Shown one piece after another: positions 1 through 7,731 of a stretch of 64,000 nt of DNA; the stretch's first letter is position 1, and every line of letters begins with the position of its first letter. The notes below the pieces were generated by a model. The model worked only from the letters and a program-made list of their open reading frames with translations, was not told the origin of the DNA and did no database searches. Source of the stretch: CAYXLI01 sp964464925 (GTDB lineage Bacteria; Acidobacteriota; Terriglobia; Bryobacterales; Bryobacteraceae); contig CAYXLI010000019.1 in the NCBI GenBank assembly GCA_964464925.1, positions 52,631-116,630 on the forward strand, written 5' to 3'. The position numbers were made by a program, and so were the translations under genes.

Positions 1-821
1 ACCAGGTAGAACGGCGTTGCGTGCTTGAGAACGGCGGAGCGCACGCGCTCACGCCAGGGAGGATGGTACTGAATCGCGCGGCGCAAAACCGGCAATCCCT
101 TATCAACCAGATAGAACCCGATGTGCCGCCGTCTCTCCGAAGCACGAGTTCCTAAGACAGGCGCTTCGTGCGCCAGGCGTAGAGCCTCGGCGGCGACCTC
201 CGTCTCCCGCAAGGAGGAGTGCGTAGCGAGTTCGCTCACGATACGGCGATACGCGTCCCGGCTCTCATAGTCCATCGGAGCGTAAGCATCGGCGGGATCC
301 TGCCTAAGGATCTTGTCGGGCAGGCTGACCTCTTCGAACCAATCCTTCCAGGCAGCTTCTCCGATTCGACGCAGACTGTCGACCGGGAGCGGCGCCGGCT
401 CTCCGCGGAAAATGCGCTCCAAAAGGACGAACTGCATAGCCGGCTTGAGGGCCCACAGTTCGCGCATCTGCAGTTCGGCCACGGTCTGATAACCGTTGAT
501 GAATTCCGACAGCCCTGTTTCCGAGAAAGTCTGCCCGGCGGCATTCAGGTACGCACGGGCGATTGCGTAGGCCCGTGGCACTACATGCCCGTTTTCCAAG
601 GACACGGCCGGATAGCGATGCAGTGTCCGATGTAGATCCCGAACTTCCTTCGTCACTGCGCGGACAAGGCGCGGCTGCCGCCCTTGTATGTGGAGACGCT
701 CGAGGCGTGGATGGCGATGCTTCTCCAGCTTGTGGGAACGCGCGCAGTACCGGCCCTCTTCGTGAAGGTGCCCCTCGGACGTCAATGTATTCTCTGAAGC
801 GATATCGTGGACCAGATTCAT
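1..821 (-). CDS. cyclic beta-1,2-glucan synthase-like protein, N-terminal part
   Basis: Likely the N-terminal 273 codons of a NdvB/ChvB-type glucan synthase, a very large membrane enzyme (usually over 2,700 residues) with glycosyltransferase and GH94 phosphorylase modules; the rest lies beyond the left edge. The minus-strand frame is open from ATG at 821 to base 1. Residues resemble the conserved region ahead of the glycosyltransferase: INGYQTVAELQMRELWALKP, WKDWFEEVSLPDKILRQDP, YAPMDYESRDAYRRIVSELA and RRRHIGFYLVDKGLP. The start overlaps the stop of the upstream ABC transporter gene as ATGA, so translation is probably coupled. In Agrobacterium the glucan exporter ChvA is also an ABC protein next to the synthase. 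Two other open frames over this stretch have the composition of shadows. Family assignment is from recall and exact substrate is inferred. Confidence 0.8.
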   Translation of the reverse strand, partial: MNLVHDIASENTLTSEGHLHEEGRYCARSHKLEKHRHPRLERLHIQGRQPRLVRAVTKEVRDLHRTLHRYPAVSLENGHVVPRAYAIARAYLNAAGQTFSETGLSEFINGYQTVAELQMRELWALKPAMQFVLLERIFRGEPAPLPVDSLRRIGEAAWKDWFEEVSLPDKILRQDPADAYAPMDYESRDAYRRIVSELATHSSLRETEVAAEALRLAHEAPVLGTRASERRRHIGFYLVDKGLPVLRRAIQYHPPWRERVRSAVLKHATPFYL

Positions 822-2641
822 CTGTAACTCGAAGCCTGCAATTCAAACATTTCCGCGTAACGTCCGCCCAGCCGCATTAATTCTGAATGACTGCCGTTCT
901 CCGCTACTCGGCCGTCTGCGAGTAAGACGATCCGGTCGGCCATTCTGACGGTTGAGAAGCGGTGAGAAATCAAAAGAGCCATCTTGCCCGTTGTGAGTTC
1001 GGCGAACCTCTGGAAGACTTCATATTCCGAGCGCGCATCCAGTGCGGCGGTAGGTTCATCGAGAATGAGCAATTGCGCGTCCCGAAGGTAGGCCCGGGCC
1101 AGCGCGACCTTCTGCCATTCGCCTCCGGACAGGTCAACACCGCCTTCAAAACGACGCCCGAGCAGTTGATCATAGCCGCCGGGCAAGCGGCTGATCACCG
1201 GGTCCGCCATGCTCTTCCGCGCCGCGCGTTCGATGCTCCCGTTCCACTCGCCCGCATCGATCCGCCCCACGCCGATATTCTGGCGGGCGGTCATTTCGTA
1301 GCGCATGAAATCCTGAAAAATGACGCCGATCTCGCGATGCAAATCTTCGAGATTGTACTCACGAAGATCCTTGCCGTCGAGCAGGATCTGCCCTCCCGTC
1401 GGCAGGTACAGGCCGGTGATCAGCTTCACGATGGTTGTCTTGCCCTGGCCGTTCTCTCCGATCAATGCGATTCGTTCGCCTGGCTCAATGCGGAAATTGA
1501 AGTCATCGAGGACGCGCCGCTCCGTTCCGGGGTAAGAGAATGCGACGTTGCGGAACTCAAACCCTCCTCGTATGGGGCGCGGCGCCGGCAATGCATCCGG
1601 CCGCGAACTGATCCGGGGTTTCACCTGGAAAAACTCGACTAGATCGGTTAAGAACAGCGACTGATCGGCGATGCTGGAGAACGTTGCGAAGATGCTCTGC
1701 AGGTTGCTGCTTGCACCCGCGATCGCTCCCGCGAGGAACTGCAGAGTCCCCCAACTCAAGTCTCCGGTGACAGTTCTGTAAATGACGTACACGTAGGCGC
1801 CGTAATACCCTGCCGTGCTCAGGAGACTGAGACCGGTGCCCGCCCATAACCGGCGCCAGGCAAGCTGGACGTTCTGCTCGTAGATTTCATTTGAGAGGCG
1901 GCTGTACTCTCCCGTGAAGAATCGGGCGAGACCGAACAGTTTCAATTCCTTTGCCGATTCCTTACTTGCCCCGAGCACACGCAGATAATCGAGCTGCCTC
2001 CGCACCGGAGTTTGGCTGACACTGAGCGAATAGCCAAGAAACGCAAAATGGCTCTCTCCCAGAAAGGCCGGCACCACGGCAACTACGAGTACGAGGAGCA
2101 GCCACGGAGAGAACCAGAAAATACTTAAAGAGAGCGTAACCGCGATAATGAGCTGCTGAAGAATCGCACCGATCGCCTGGATCATCGCGATCCGATCGGT
2201 AGCCTGGACACGCGCGCGCTCTAACTTGTTGTAGAAGACAGGATCTTCATAGGAAGTCAGGTCGAGGCTGGACGCGTGCTGCATGACGCGCACGCTGACA
2301 TGCCTTGTGAAGCGGTCCGCGAGCAGGGCGTCGAAATAACCCACAATTCGGCCAAGCACCGCGCCCAACGCCGCCAAAGCGAACTCCGCAGCGACAAGCC
2401 ACCAGAATTCGTGTGGCAATGCGCGCCCTTGGGACCGCGCCTGCACCGCATCGAGAATCCGTTTCGACACCCCGAGCATAGAGATCGGGATGAGGGCCGC
2501 CGCTAACCGGAAGCCAATGTTCCCGGAGACTACGCCCCGTCCGGACTCCCAAACAAGGGCGAGAAGTGGAGGTACATTGTGGAGCGCACGAATGCGTTCC
2601 CGCCAGCCGCCCCAGAATGAGGTTCTTGTGTTTTCTGCCAT
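818..2641 (-). CDS. ABC transporter, fused permease and ATPase (exporter type)
   Basis: An exporter half-transporter of 607 residues from ATG 2641, acting as a dimer in the inner membrane. The first ~330 residues carry the hydrophobic segments of a type I exporter fold; the nucleotide-binding domain follows. Visible ATPase motifs are Walker A GENGQGKTT (about residue 400), signature LSGGE (about 504), Walker B LLILDEP (about 520) and the switch histidine in LISHR (about 558). A GTG 24 bases upstream (2665) is an alternative start; neither has a clear ribosome binding site. The stop is embedded in the ATG of the glucan synthase-like gene, so the likely cargo is its glucan product. The general family is certain; the cargo is an inference from context, since related half-transporters also move lipids or peptides. 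Confidence 0.9.
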   Translation of the reverse strand: MAENTRTSFWGGWRERIRALHNVPPLLALVWESGRGVVSGNIGFRLAAALIPISMLGVSKRILDAVQARSQGRALPHEFWWLVAAEFALAALGAVLGRIVGYFDALLADRFTRHVSVRVMQHASSLDLTSYEDPVFYNKLERARVQATDRIAMIQAIGAILQQLIIAVTLSLSIFWFSPWLLLVLVVAVVPAFLGESHFAFLGYSLSVSQTPVRRQLDYLRVLGASKESAKELKLFGLARFFTGEYSRLSNEIYEQNVQLAWRRLWAGTGLSLLSTAGYYGAYVYVIYRTVTGDLSWGTLQFLAGAIAGASSNLQSIFATFSSIADQSLFLTDLVEFFQVKPRISSRPDALPAPRPIRGGFEFRNVAFSYPGTERRVLDDFNFRIEPGERIALIGENGQGKTTIVKLITGLYLPTGGQILLDGKDLREYNLEDLHREIGVIFQDFMRYEMTARQNIGVGRIDAGEWNGSIERAARKSMADPVISRLPGGYDQLLGRRFEGGVDLSGGEWQKVALARAYLRDAQLLILDEPTAALDARSEYEVFQRFAELTTGKMALLISHRFSTVRMADRIVLLADGRVAENGSHSELMRLGGRYAEMFELQASSYR

Positions 2642-2751
2642 CACCGTGCAGGGGGCTACAGCCACGCAGGAATGGCGCGATCCGGCTACGCCCGATACAA
2701 ATTGGATGAAGGGCCGGGAGTGTTTGTTTCCGTATTAATCTATTTGAAATT
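2642..2751. other. spacer between recA stop and ABC transporter start
   Basis: About 110 bases lie between the recA stop and the ATG used for the transporter. I see no gene, no convincing hairpin terminator for recA and no strong promoter, so readthrough from recA is possible. Confidence 0.4.
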
Positions 2752-3825
2752 CTAGCGGCGGACGGCTTTTGCCGTAGCTATTTCAGGAGCAGGAACGTCA
2801 GAGGCCGGCGCACCTTCGCCCGCACTCTTGTTCAGTCCAAGAGCCACACGGAGTTCCGTGTCGACACGCTGGCGGACCTCGGGGTTATCCTTCAGGAACT
2901 GGCGAGCGTTTTCACGGCCTTGGCCGATACGTTCCCCTTTGTAGCTATACCAGGAGCCGCTCTTCTCCACGAGATTTTGTGCGACGCCGAGATCGATGAG
3001 GTCCCCTTCGCGAGAGATACCCTCCCCGTACATGATGTCGAACTCAGCTTCGCGAAACGGTGACGCGACCTTGTTCTTAACAATCTTGACCTTGGTCCGG
3101 TTGCCCACAACCACGTCGCCTTCTTTAATGGCGGCGATGCGCCGGATGTCCGCCCGGACGGAGGAGTAGAACTTCAGCGCACGTCCACCAGTGGTGGTTT
3201 CGGGACTGCCGAACATAACGCCGATCTTCTCTCGGATCTGATTGATGAAAATAAGGCAGGTATTCGATTTGTACGTTGTCCCGGTGAGCTTTCGCATGGC
3301 CTGCGACATCAGGCGCGCCTGCACGCCGACAAACGTATCGCCCATTTCGCCATCCAGTTCGGCTTTTGGGACCAGGGCTGCCACGGAGTCAACCACCAGC
3401 ACATCGATGGAACCGGACGAGATCAACACGTTCGTGATTTCCAATGCCTGCTCCGCGTAATCAGGCTGAGAAACCAACAAGTTGTCCACATCGACGCCAA
3501 GCTTGCGAGCGTACCCAGGATCGAGCGCATGTTCCACGTCGATGAACGCGGCCATACCGCCGGCTTTCTGCGCCTCCGCTACGATCTGCAGCGCGACGGT
3601 CGTCTTGCCGGACGATTCCGGTCCGAAGATCTCGCTAATGCGGCCGCGAGGAAACCCTCCTACACCCAACGCGTAGTCGAGCGAGATAGAGCCCGATGAG
3701 ATCGTGCCGACTTGTACGACCGCTTCTCTCGAGCCAAGCCTGAGAATCGAACCCTTTCCAAACTGTTTCTCAATCTGGCCGAGCGTCGTGCTCAGGTTGC
3801 GCGCTTTGTCGTTGTTTTCTGCCAT
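2752..3825 (-). CDS. recA: recombinase RecA
   Basis: RecA, 357 residues, polymerises on single-stranded DNA to drive homologous recombination and stimulates LexA-type self-cleavage in the SOS response. The N-terminus (TTLGQIEKQFGKGSILRLG) is classical; Walker A GPESSGKTT is at residues 68-76, followed by VDSVAALVPKAELDGEMGD and the loop region INQIREKIGVMFGSPETTTG. Length is normal for the family. The start ATG at 3825 has a weak AGGA about 11 bases upstream. A TATAAT on the minus strand at 3880-3875 lies about 50 bases upstream and could be the -10 element; I see no obvious LexA palindrome. Identification is essentially certain. Confidence 0.98.
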   Translation of the reverse strand: MAENNDKARNLSTTLGQIEKQFGKGSILRLGSREAVVQVGTISSGSISLDYALGVGGFPRGRISEIFGPESSGKTTVALQIVAEAQKAGGMAAFIDVEHALDPGYARKLGVDVDNLLVSQPDYAEQALEITNVLISSGSIDVLVVDSVAALVPKAELDGEMGDTFVGVQARLMSQAMRKLTGTTYKSNTCLIFINQIREKIGVMFGSPETTTGGRALKFYSSVRADIRRIAAIKEGDVVVGNRTKVKIVKNKVASPFREAEFDIMYGEGISREGDLIDLGVAQNLVEKSGSWYSYKGERIGQGRENARQFLKDNPEVRQRVDTELRVALGLNKSAGEGAPASDVPAPEIATAKAVRR

Positions 3826-3874
3826 ATGGGGTGAATCCTAATTGACGCCTCGCGGCTTTCTCGGGAGATTTCTA

Positions 3875-3880
3875 ATTATA
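3875..3880 (-). promoter_or_regulatory. recA promoter -10 element
   Basis: Perfect TATAAT on the minus strand about 50 bases before the recA ATG. The -35 is poor (TTCGCC at 3904-3899, 18-base spacer), which would fit an activated or extended promoter. No SOS box was recognised. Confidence 0.5.
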
Positions 3881-3975
3881 GCTGAGGGGCGATGATTTGG
3901 CGAAGACTCTACGCTGGAAATTTTGCACGGATGAGGGTTTTCTATTGTTTTGGCGCAGTGTTACGCTGCGACGTC

Positions 3976-4989
3976 ATGTCCGAGGGCCAGGCACGTGCCT
4001 TGATCTCGGGAAGAGGAATAGCAGCATCGTGTGCTTCCCGATTATTGCGAGAAAGCGGATGGATTCTCTATCGAACGGCGGCGCGAGGGCGCGCGCCCGT
4101 GCCCGTTCGCGTCAGCTCCTCCAGCGCAGCACTGTTGAGAGATCTGTTTGGCGTCGAGGTTTTTCGCATTGCGGTGCATCGGCTGCGGCAACACACCATT
4201 CACTGGGGCCGGAGTACGCCGATCTCCCTTCAGGCGGAGGCAGCCGTAGTGGACCCGGTCGTCCTGGAGACTGCGCTCTTTTCGAGCGCGCAAATAGCGG
4301 AAGCGGGCGAGGGGTCCATCGAGATCCAAACCGAAGCGGAAGAAGGGAATTTGGTCCGCTTCGGACAACGGAGCCGCGCCACTGCCGTGGTGACCCTGAA
4401 TCCATCTGAACCCGACGATCAATCGTGCATGGAGTCGGTGTATGACGGCTGGCTTTATTTGCTGCCGTCTGGTCAAGGTCGCGGCGTCCTACACGCTGTA
4501 ACGCCAAGGATCACGGACGGAGCGGGGGCAGTGCGCGAGTTGCTCAACCAATCTCAGACGATTCGAAGGCGGGTCGCCGCTATAGAAGCGGGAGCGCACA
4601 CGAGAGATGTCAGTCCGTCCGCCTGCACAAAGCTAGTGGACGAGAACTCCGTGCGATGCGGCGGGGCAGCCGCTATCCTCGATCCCGTTTGTGGCGATGG
4701 CCTGGGCAATGCGGCACGAACTGCCCTTCTGGCCGTGGCTGTCGTGAACGGTATCCGGGACGGCATTTCGGTCCGGGAAGCAGAGACCTATTACAGAGAA
4801 AGGCTTCGCCAGTTTCTTCGCGAGCACCTGACCTGCGCCTTGCGTACTTACCGCGAAGCGAAGCTGTCGGAGCAATGGCGGCCGGAACTGGAAGAACTCG
4901 CACGAGGTGCGAAGAAGCTCGCGAAGCCGCTGCCGGTACAGCCACAGCTTGGCTTGCAAGGCAGAACGCTGGTCCGTTCCGGGAACTAG
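3976..4989 (+). CDS. FAD-dependent oxidoreductase-like protein (divergent)
   Basis: A 337-residue protein resembling the flavin monooxygenase/halogenase/lycopene cyclase superfamily, but divergent. Near the N-terminus, LISGRGIAASCASRLLRESG matches a dinucleotide-binding GxGxxxS turn plus helix; near residue 255, DPVCGDGLGNAARTALLA matches the second FAD motif (GD...G...A). A middle segment DGWLYLLP resembles the substrate-domain strand. The frame is open upstream to ATG 3892, but that start has only a 2-base gap to GAGGGG and would put 28 unrelated residues before the FAD fold, so ATG 3976 is preferred. Its stop TAG shares the palindrome CTAG with the stop of the convergent VWA gene. The substrate cannot be read from the sequence; it may be a tailoring enzyme or an unrelated Rossmann protein. 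Confidence 0.6.
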   Translation: MSEGQARALISGRGIAASCASRLLRESGWILYRTAARGRAPVPVRVSSSSAALLRDLFGVEVFRIAVHRLRQHTIHWGRSTPISLQAEAAVVDPVVLETALFSSAQIAEAGEGSIEIQTEAEEGNLVRFGQRSRATAVVTLNPSEPDDQSCMESVYDGWLYLLPSGQGRGVLHAVTPRITDGAGAVRELLNQSQTIRRRVAAIEAGAHTRDVSPSACTKLVDENSVRCGGAAAILDPVCGDGLGNAARTALLAVAVVNGIRDGISVREAETYYRERLRQFLREHLTCALRTYREAKLSEQWRPELEELARGAKKLAKPLPVQPQLGLQGRTLVRSGN

Positions 4990-5903
4990 CTTCTGGGCGC
5001 GTAATACCCTTTGCGCGCGCGCACAACAAGATCCTTCCGGCCCTTCACTTTGATGTCCACGGAGTGGAAGAGGCCATCGGTCTTGGCCGGCTCCGGCCGG
5101 TAGAGCACGTTGTATTGGTGCCGCAGTTCGTTCGCGATGTTCTCAAACGACTGGGCCAGGTCCTGGACTTTAAACGGGAAAAACGTGACGCCTCCGGTTT
5201 CGGCGGTCAGATACTTCATCACCTTGTCACCGTCAGTGGGAATCCGGGTGATATTGGTGGAAATCCCGAAGACCGTCACGTCGGCTTTCTGCGCCATTTC
5301 CAGTGCCTGATCGCGGCTGTACCGGCTCTGGTTGTCGTCTCCATCGCTCAAGATGACCATCGCGCGGCGGTACTTGTCGCGCGGCTGATCTTTCATGAGC
5401 TTGTCGCGGCAGGCGAAGAAGACCGCATCGTACAGAGCAGTTCCGCCCCCGGGACGCAGATCCCGAATCGCTTTAGCCAAGACGCGCGTGTCGTTGGTCA
5501 GGTCCGCCACCAGCTCCGCGCCGCTGTCGAAGCTCACCACCATGGCCTTATCTTCGGATCGCATCAAACTGTTCACGAATTCGATAGCTGCTTCCTGTTC
5601 GAACCGGAATCGATCCCGGATGCTGTTGCTCGTGTCAATCAAAATTGCCAACCGGAGCGGCAGATTGCTTTCCGCGACGAATTCTACAATGTTCTGGGGC
5701 CGTTTGTTCTCGATGATTTGGAAGTCATCCTTCGTCAGATCCGTCACGAACCGGCCCTTCTTGTCTGACACTGTGAACAGCATGTTGACCCGGTTCACGT
5801 CGATTGTGATCTGGTTCTGCGCTCGATCGGAGGGAGCCTGCTGTGATGGACAGACGCTGGAGAAGGCGCACAGAAGCGCCGGAACAAGGAACGACTTCTT
5901 CAT
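4986..5903 (-). CDS. VWA domain protein, VWFA-related Acidobacterial type
   Basis: An exported 305-residue protein. A signal peptide (MKKSFLVPALLCAFSSVCPS) is followed by a short beta domain and a von Willebrand factor A domain with a near-complete metal-ion site: DTSNS (about residue 91), the threonine in GGGTALYD, and SDGDDN. Such domains bind protein ligands through a divalent metal. The architecture matches the VWFA-related family that is expanded in Acidobacteria; the binding partner is unknown. The gene ends within the last 4 bases of the convergent oxidoreductase gene. Upstream, TATAAT (5927-5922) overlaps the rluD stop, and a perfect 10-base palindrome GGGAATTCCC lies between it and the ATG. 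Confidence 0.88.
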   Translation of the reverse strand: MKKSFLVPALLCAFSSVCPSQQAPSDRAQNQITIDVNRVNMLFTVSDKKGRFVTDLTKDDFQIIENKRPQNIVEFVAESNLPLRLAILIDTSNSIRDRFRFEQEAAIEFVNSLMRSEDKAMVVSFDSGAELVADLTNDTRVLAKAIRDLRPGGGTALYDAVFFACRDKLMKDQPRDKYRRAMVILSDGDDNQSRYSRDQALEMAQKADVTVFGISTNITRIPTDGDKVMKYLTAETGGVTFFPFKVQDLAQSFENIANELRHQYNVLYRPEPAKTDGLFHSVDIKVKGRKDLVVRARKGYYAPRS

Positions 5904-5904
5904 G

Positions 5905-5927
5905 GGGGAATTCCCAACTACATTATA
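5905..5927 (-). promoter_or_regulatory. VWA gene promoter -10 with GGGAATTCCC palindrome
   Basis: On the minus strand TATAAT (5927-5922) precedes the ATG at 5903 by 18 bases. Between them lies the perfect palindrome GGGAATTCCC, which would sit at the transcription start and in a very short leader; it could be an operator. The -35 is not recognisable. Confidence 0.4.
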
Positions 5928-6819
5928 AGTTCAGTGATGCGAGCCAGTCCTGAAGTTCCTGCGGCAGGGGGGATTCAATCGTAACCGCCTGGCCGGTGGC
6001 GGGCGAGATGAACCGGATCCGGTGCGCGTGTAAGAAGAAACGCGGCAGAGGTCCGGCCGCTGCTCCATACAGACGATCTCCGGCGACGGGGTGCCCGATG
6101 CTGGCGAGGTGCACGCGAATCTGGTGCGTCCGTCCCGTGCCGATTCTGACTTCCAGCAAGCTGAATCGAGCGTAGCGGCGCCGAACCCGGTACTCTGTGT
6201 ACGCCTCCCGGCCCTGCTCCAGGCGAGCCGTCATTCGTGTCCGGCGCACAGGGTCGCGAGTGATGCGGGATTGAATGATGCCATGGTCCTGCTTGGGCTG
6301 ACCCTGCACCAGTGCGAGATAGGTCTTCTCAACGGTTCGGCCAGAGAACTGTTCAGCCAGAGCGCGATGCGCGGCATCCGTTCGCGCGACCAGCAGAACG
6401 CCGCTGGTTTCCTTGTCGATGCGGTGCACAATCCCTGGCCGCTCGTCTCCGCTAACCGTCGATAATGTGCGAAAGTGATGCAGCAGCGCGTTCACCAAGG
6501 TTCCGCTGTCGCGGCCGGCCCCTGCGTGGACCACCATGCCCGCCGGTTTGTCCACAGCAATCACTGCGTCATCGCTGTAGAGAATGTGAAGCGGGATCTC
6601 CTCAGCAGTGGCCTTCAGCGGCGCAAGTTGGGCGGGTTCCACCTGCAGGTATTCTCCACCGCGCAGAACCTGGGAAGGTTTTGCCTGAGCGCCGTTCACC
6701 AGAACTCGGCCGGATTTGATCCACTCCTGCAACCGGGCGCGGCTGAACTCCGGCAGCCGTGCGTGCAGAAAATGGTCGAGCCGTTTGCCGCGGTCTTCGT
6801 CTGACGTAGTGAGTTCCAT
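5923..6819 (-). CDS. rluD: RluD-family 23S rRNA pseudouridine synthase
   Basis: Isomerises uridine to pseudouridine in large-subunit rRNA, probably helix 69 if truly RluD. The 298 residues contain an N-terminal S4 RNA-binding domain (RLDHFLHARLPEFSRARLQE, about residues 13-32) and a catalytic domain with HRIDKETSGVLLVA, whose aspartate is the family's catalytic residue, and GRTHQIRVHLASIGHPVAGD near the C-terminus. Length is slightly short of E. coli RluD but all core motifs are present. It is divergent from galU with only 21 bases between start codons; TATAAC lies 7 bases before its ATG, suggesting a leaderless transcript. RluC-like specificity cannot be excluded. Confidence 0.93.
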   Translation of the reverse strand: MELTTSDEDRGKRLDHFLHARLPEFSRARLQEWIKSGRVLVNGAQAKPSQVLRGGEYLQVEPAQLAPLKATAEEIPLHILYSDDAVIAVDKPAGMVVHAGAGRDSGTLVNALLHHFRTLSTVSGDERPGIVHRIDKETSGVLLVARTDAAHRALAEQFSGRTVEKTYLALVQGQPKQDHGIIQSRITRDPVRRTRMTARLEQGREAYTEYRVRRRYARFSLLEVRIGTGRTHQIRVHLASIGHPVAGDRLYGAAAGPLPRFFLHAHRIRFISPATGQAVTIESPLPQELQDWLASLNL

Positions 6820-6826
6820 CGTGCAA

Positions 6827-6834
6827 GTTATAGT
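6827..6834. promoter_or_regulatory. overlapping divergent -10 elements of rluD and galU
   Basis: The 21-base gap contains GTTATAGT. Read on plus, TATAGT (6829-6834) ends 6 bases before the galU GTG; read on minus, TATAAC (6832-6827) ends 7 bases before the rluD ATG. Both transcripts would start at or next to the start codon. No ribosome binding site is present on either side and no good -35 hexamer was found. Confidence 0.55.
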
Positions 6835-6840
6835 TTTAAA

Positions 6841-7728
6841 GTGATCCGAAACGCACTTGTACCGGTCGCGGGGTACGGCACTCGAATGCTTCCCGCCACG
6901 AAATCGCAGCCAAAAGAGATGTTAACCGTGGCGCGAAAGCCCATCGTACAGTATGTGGCCGAAGAGCTGGCCGGAAACGGCGTGAACCGTATTTTGTTCA
7001 TCACCAGCCGCAACAAATCGTCGATTGAGAATCATTTTGACAGTGATCCGGAGCTGTTACGGATGCTGTCGGCCGCGAATAAAAAAGACCTGCTGGATCA
7101 GTTGAGCTTCGAAGCGATGGACAACGTCCATTTCTTTTACACGCGGCAGCGCATTCAGCGCGGATTGGGCGATGCGATCCTCTGCGGTGAAAATTTTGCT
7201 GGTGAACAGCCGTTCGTGGTGGCGCTTGGGGATTCCATCGTCGGCCTGAACGCGCAGTCCCAGGCGGTATCGCGCATGGTGGAACTCTTCGAAGAGAAGC
7301 GCGCAAGTGCAGTGATCGCGGTAGAAGAAGTGCCCGTCGAAGAGACGATGCACTATGGCGTGATTCAGGCCGACAACAGCGAGCAGGGTTTCTATCGCGT
7401 GCTGAATCTCGTGGAAAAACCTGCACCGGAAAAAGCTCCGAGTAACCTTGCCATTGCAGGCCGGTATGTGTTTTCTCCGCTGATCTTCGACATGATTCAT
7501 CGCGTCCAGCCCGACAAGAAGGGCGAAATCCAATTGACGGATGCGATTCAGATGATGTGCGAAGAGGGCAAGCGCGTACTCGCAGTCAAGCTGCCGCCCA
7601 CCGAAAAGCGCTACGACATCGGAAATTTCCCCAGCTACTTCGAGACCTTCGTGGAGTTTGCTCTCGCCGACCCGGTATACGGGGCCGAGTTTCGCAAGAC
7701 CGTCGAGCGCCTGCTCTCGAAGGGCTGA
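6841..7728 (+). CDS. galU: UTP-glucose-1-phosphate uridylyltransferase
   Basis: Makes UDP-glucose from UTP and glucose-1-phosphate, the sugar donor for glucans and lipopolysaccharide. The 295 residues begin with the family signature IRNALVPVAGYGTRMLPATK (the start is GTG), followed by QPKEML, IVQYVAEELAGNGV and RIQRGLGDAILCGENF; the sugar-binding VEKPAPEKAPSNLAI and IQLTDAI motifs follow. Length is normal. No ribosome binding site precedes the GTG, which lies 6 bases after TATAGT. The gene is followed 3 bases later by the GT39-like membrane glycosyltransferase, making an apparent two-gene operon. UDP-glucose would also feed the glucan synthase-like gene at the left edge, although that is 6 kb away. 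Confidence 0.95.
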   Translation: MIRNALVPVAGYGTRMLPATKSQPKEMLTVARKPIVQYVAEELAGNGVNRILFITSRNKSSIENHFDSDPELLRMLSAANKKDLLDQLSFEAMDNVHFFYTRQRIQRGLGDAILCGENFAGEQPFVVALGDSIVGLNAQSQAVSRMVELFEEKRASAVIAVEEVPVEETMHYGVIQADNSEQGFYRVLNLVEKPAPEKAPSNLAIAGRYVFSPLIFDMIHRVQPDKKGEIQLTDAIQMMCEEGKRVLAVKLPPTEKRYDIGNFPSYFETFVEFALADPVYGAEFRKTVERLLSKG

Positions 7729-7731
7729 GGT

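Noticed and set aside
219..846. Open frames on both strands over the left edge (plus 219-635, minus 236-544 and 304-846)
   Set aside because: All lie inside the minus frame of the glucan synthase-like gene and have arginine/serine-rich shadow composition.
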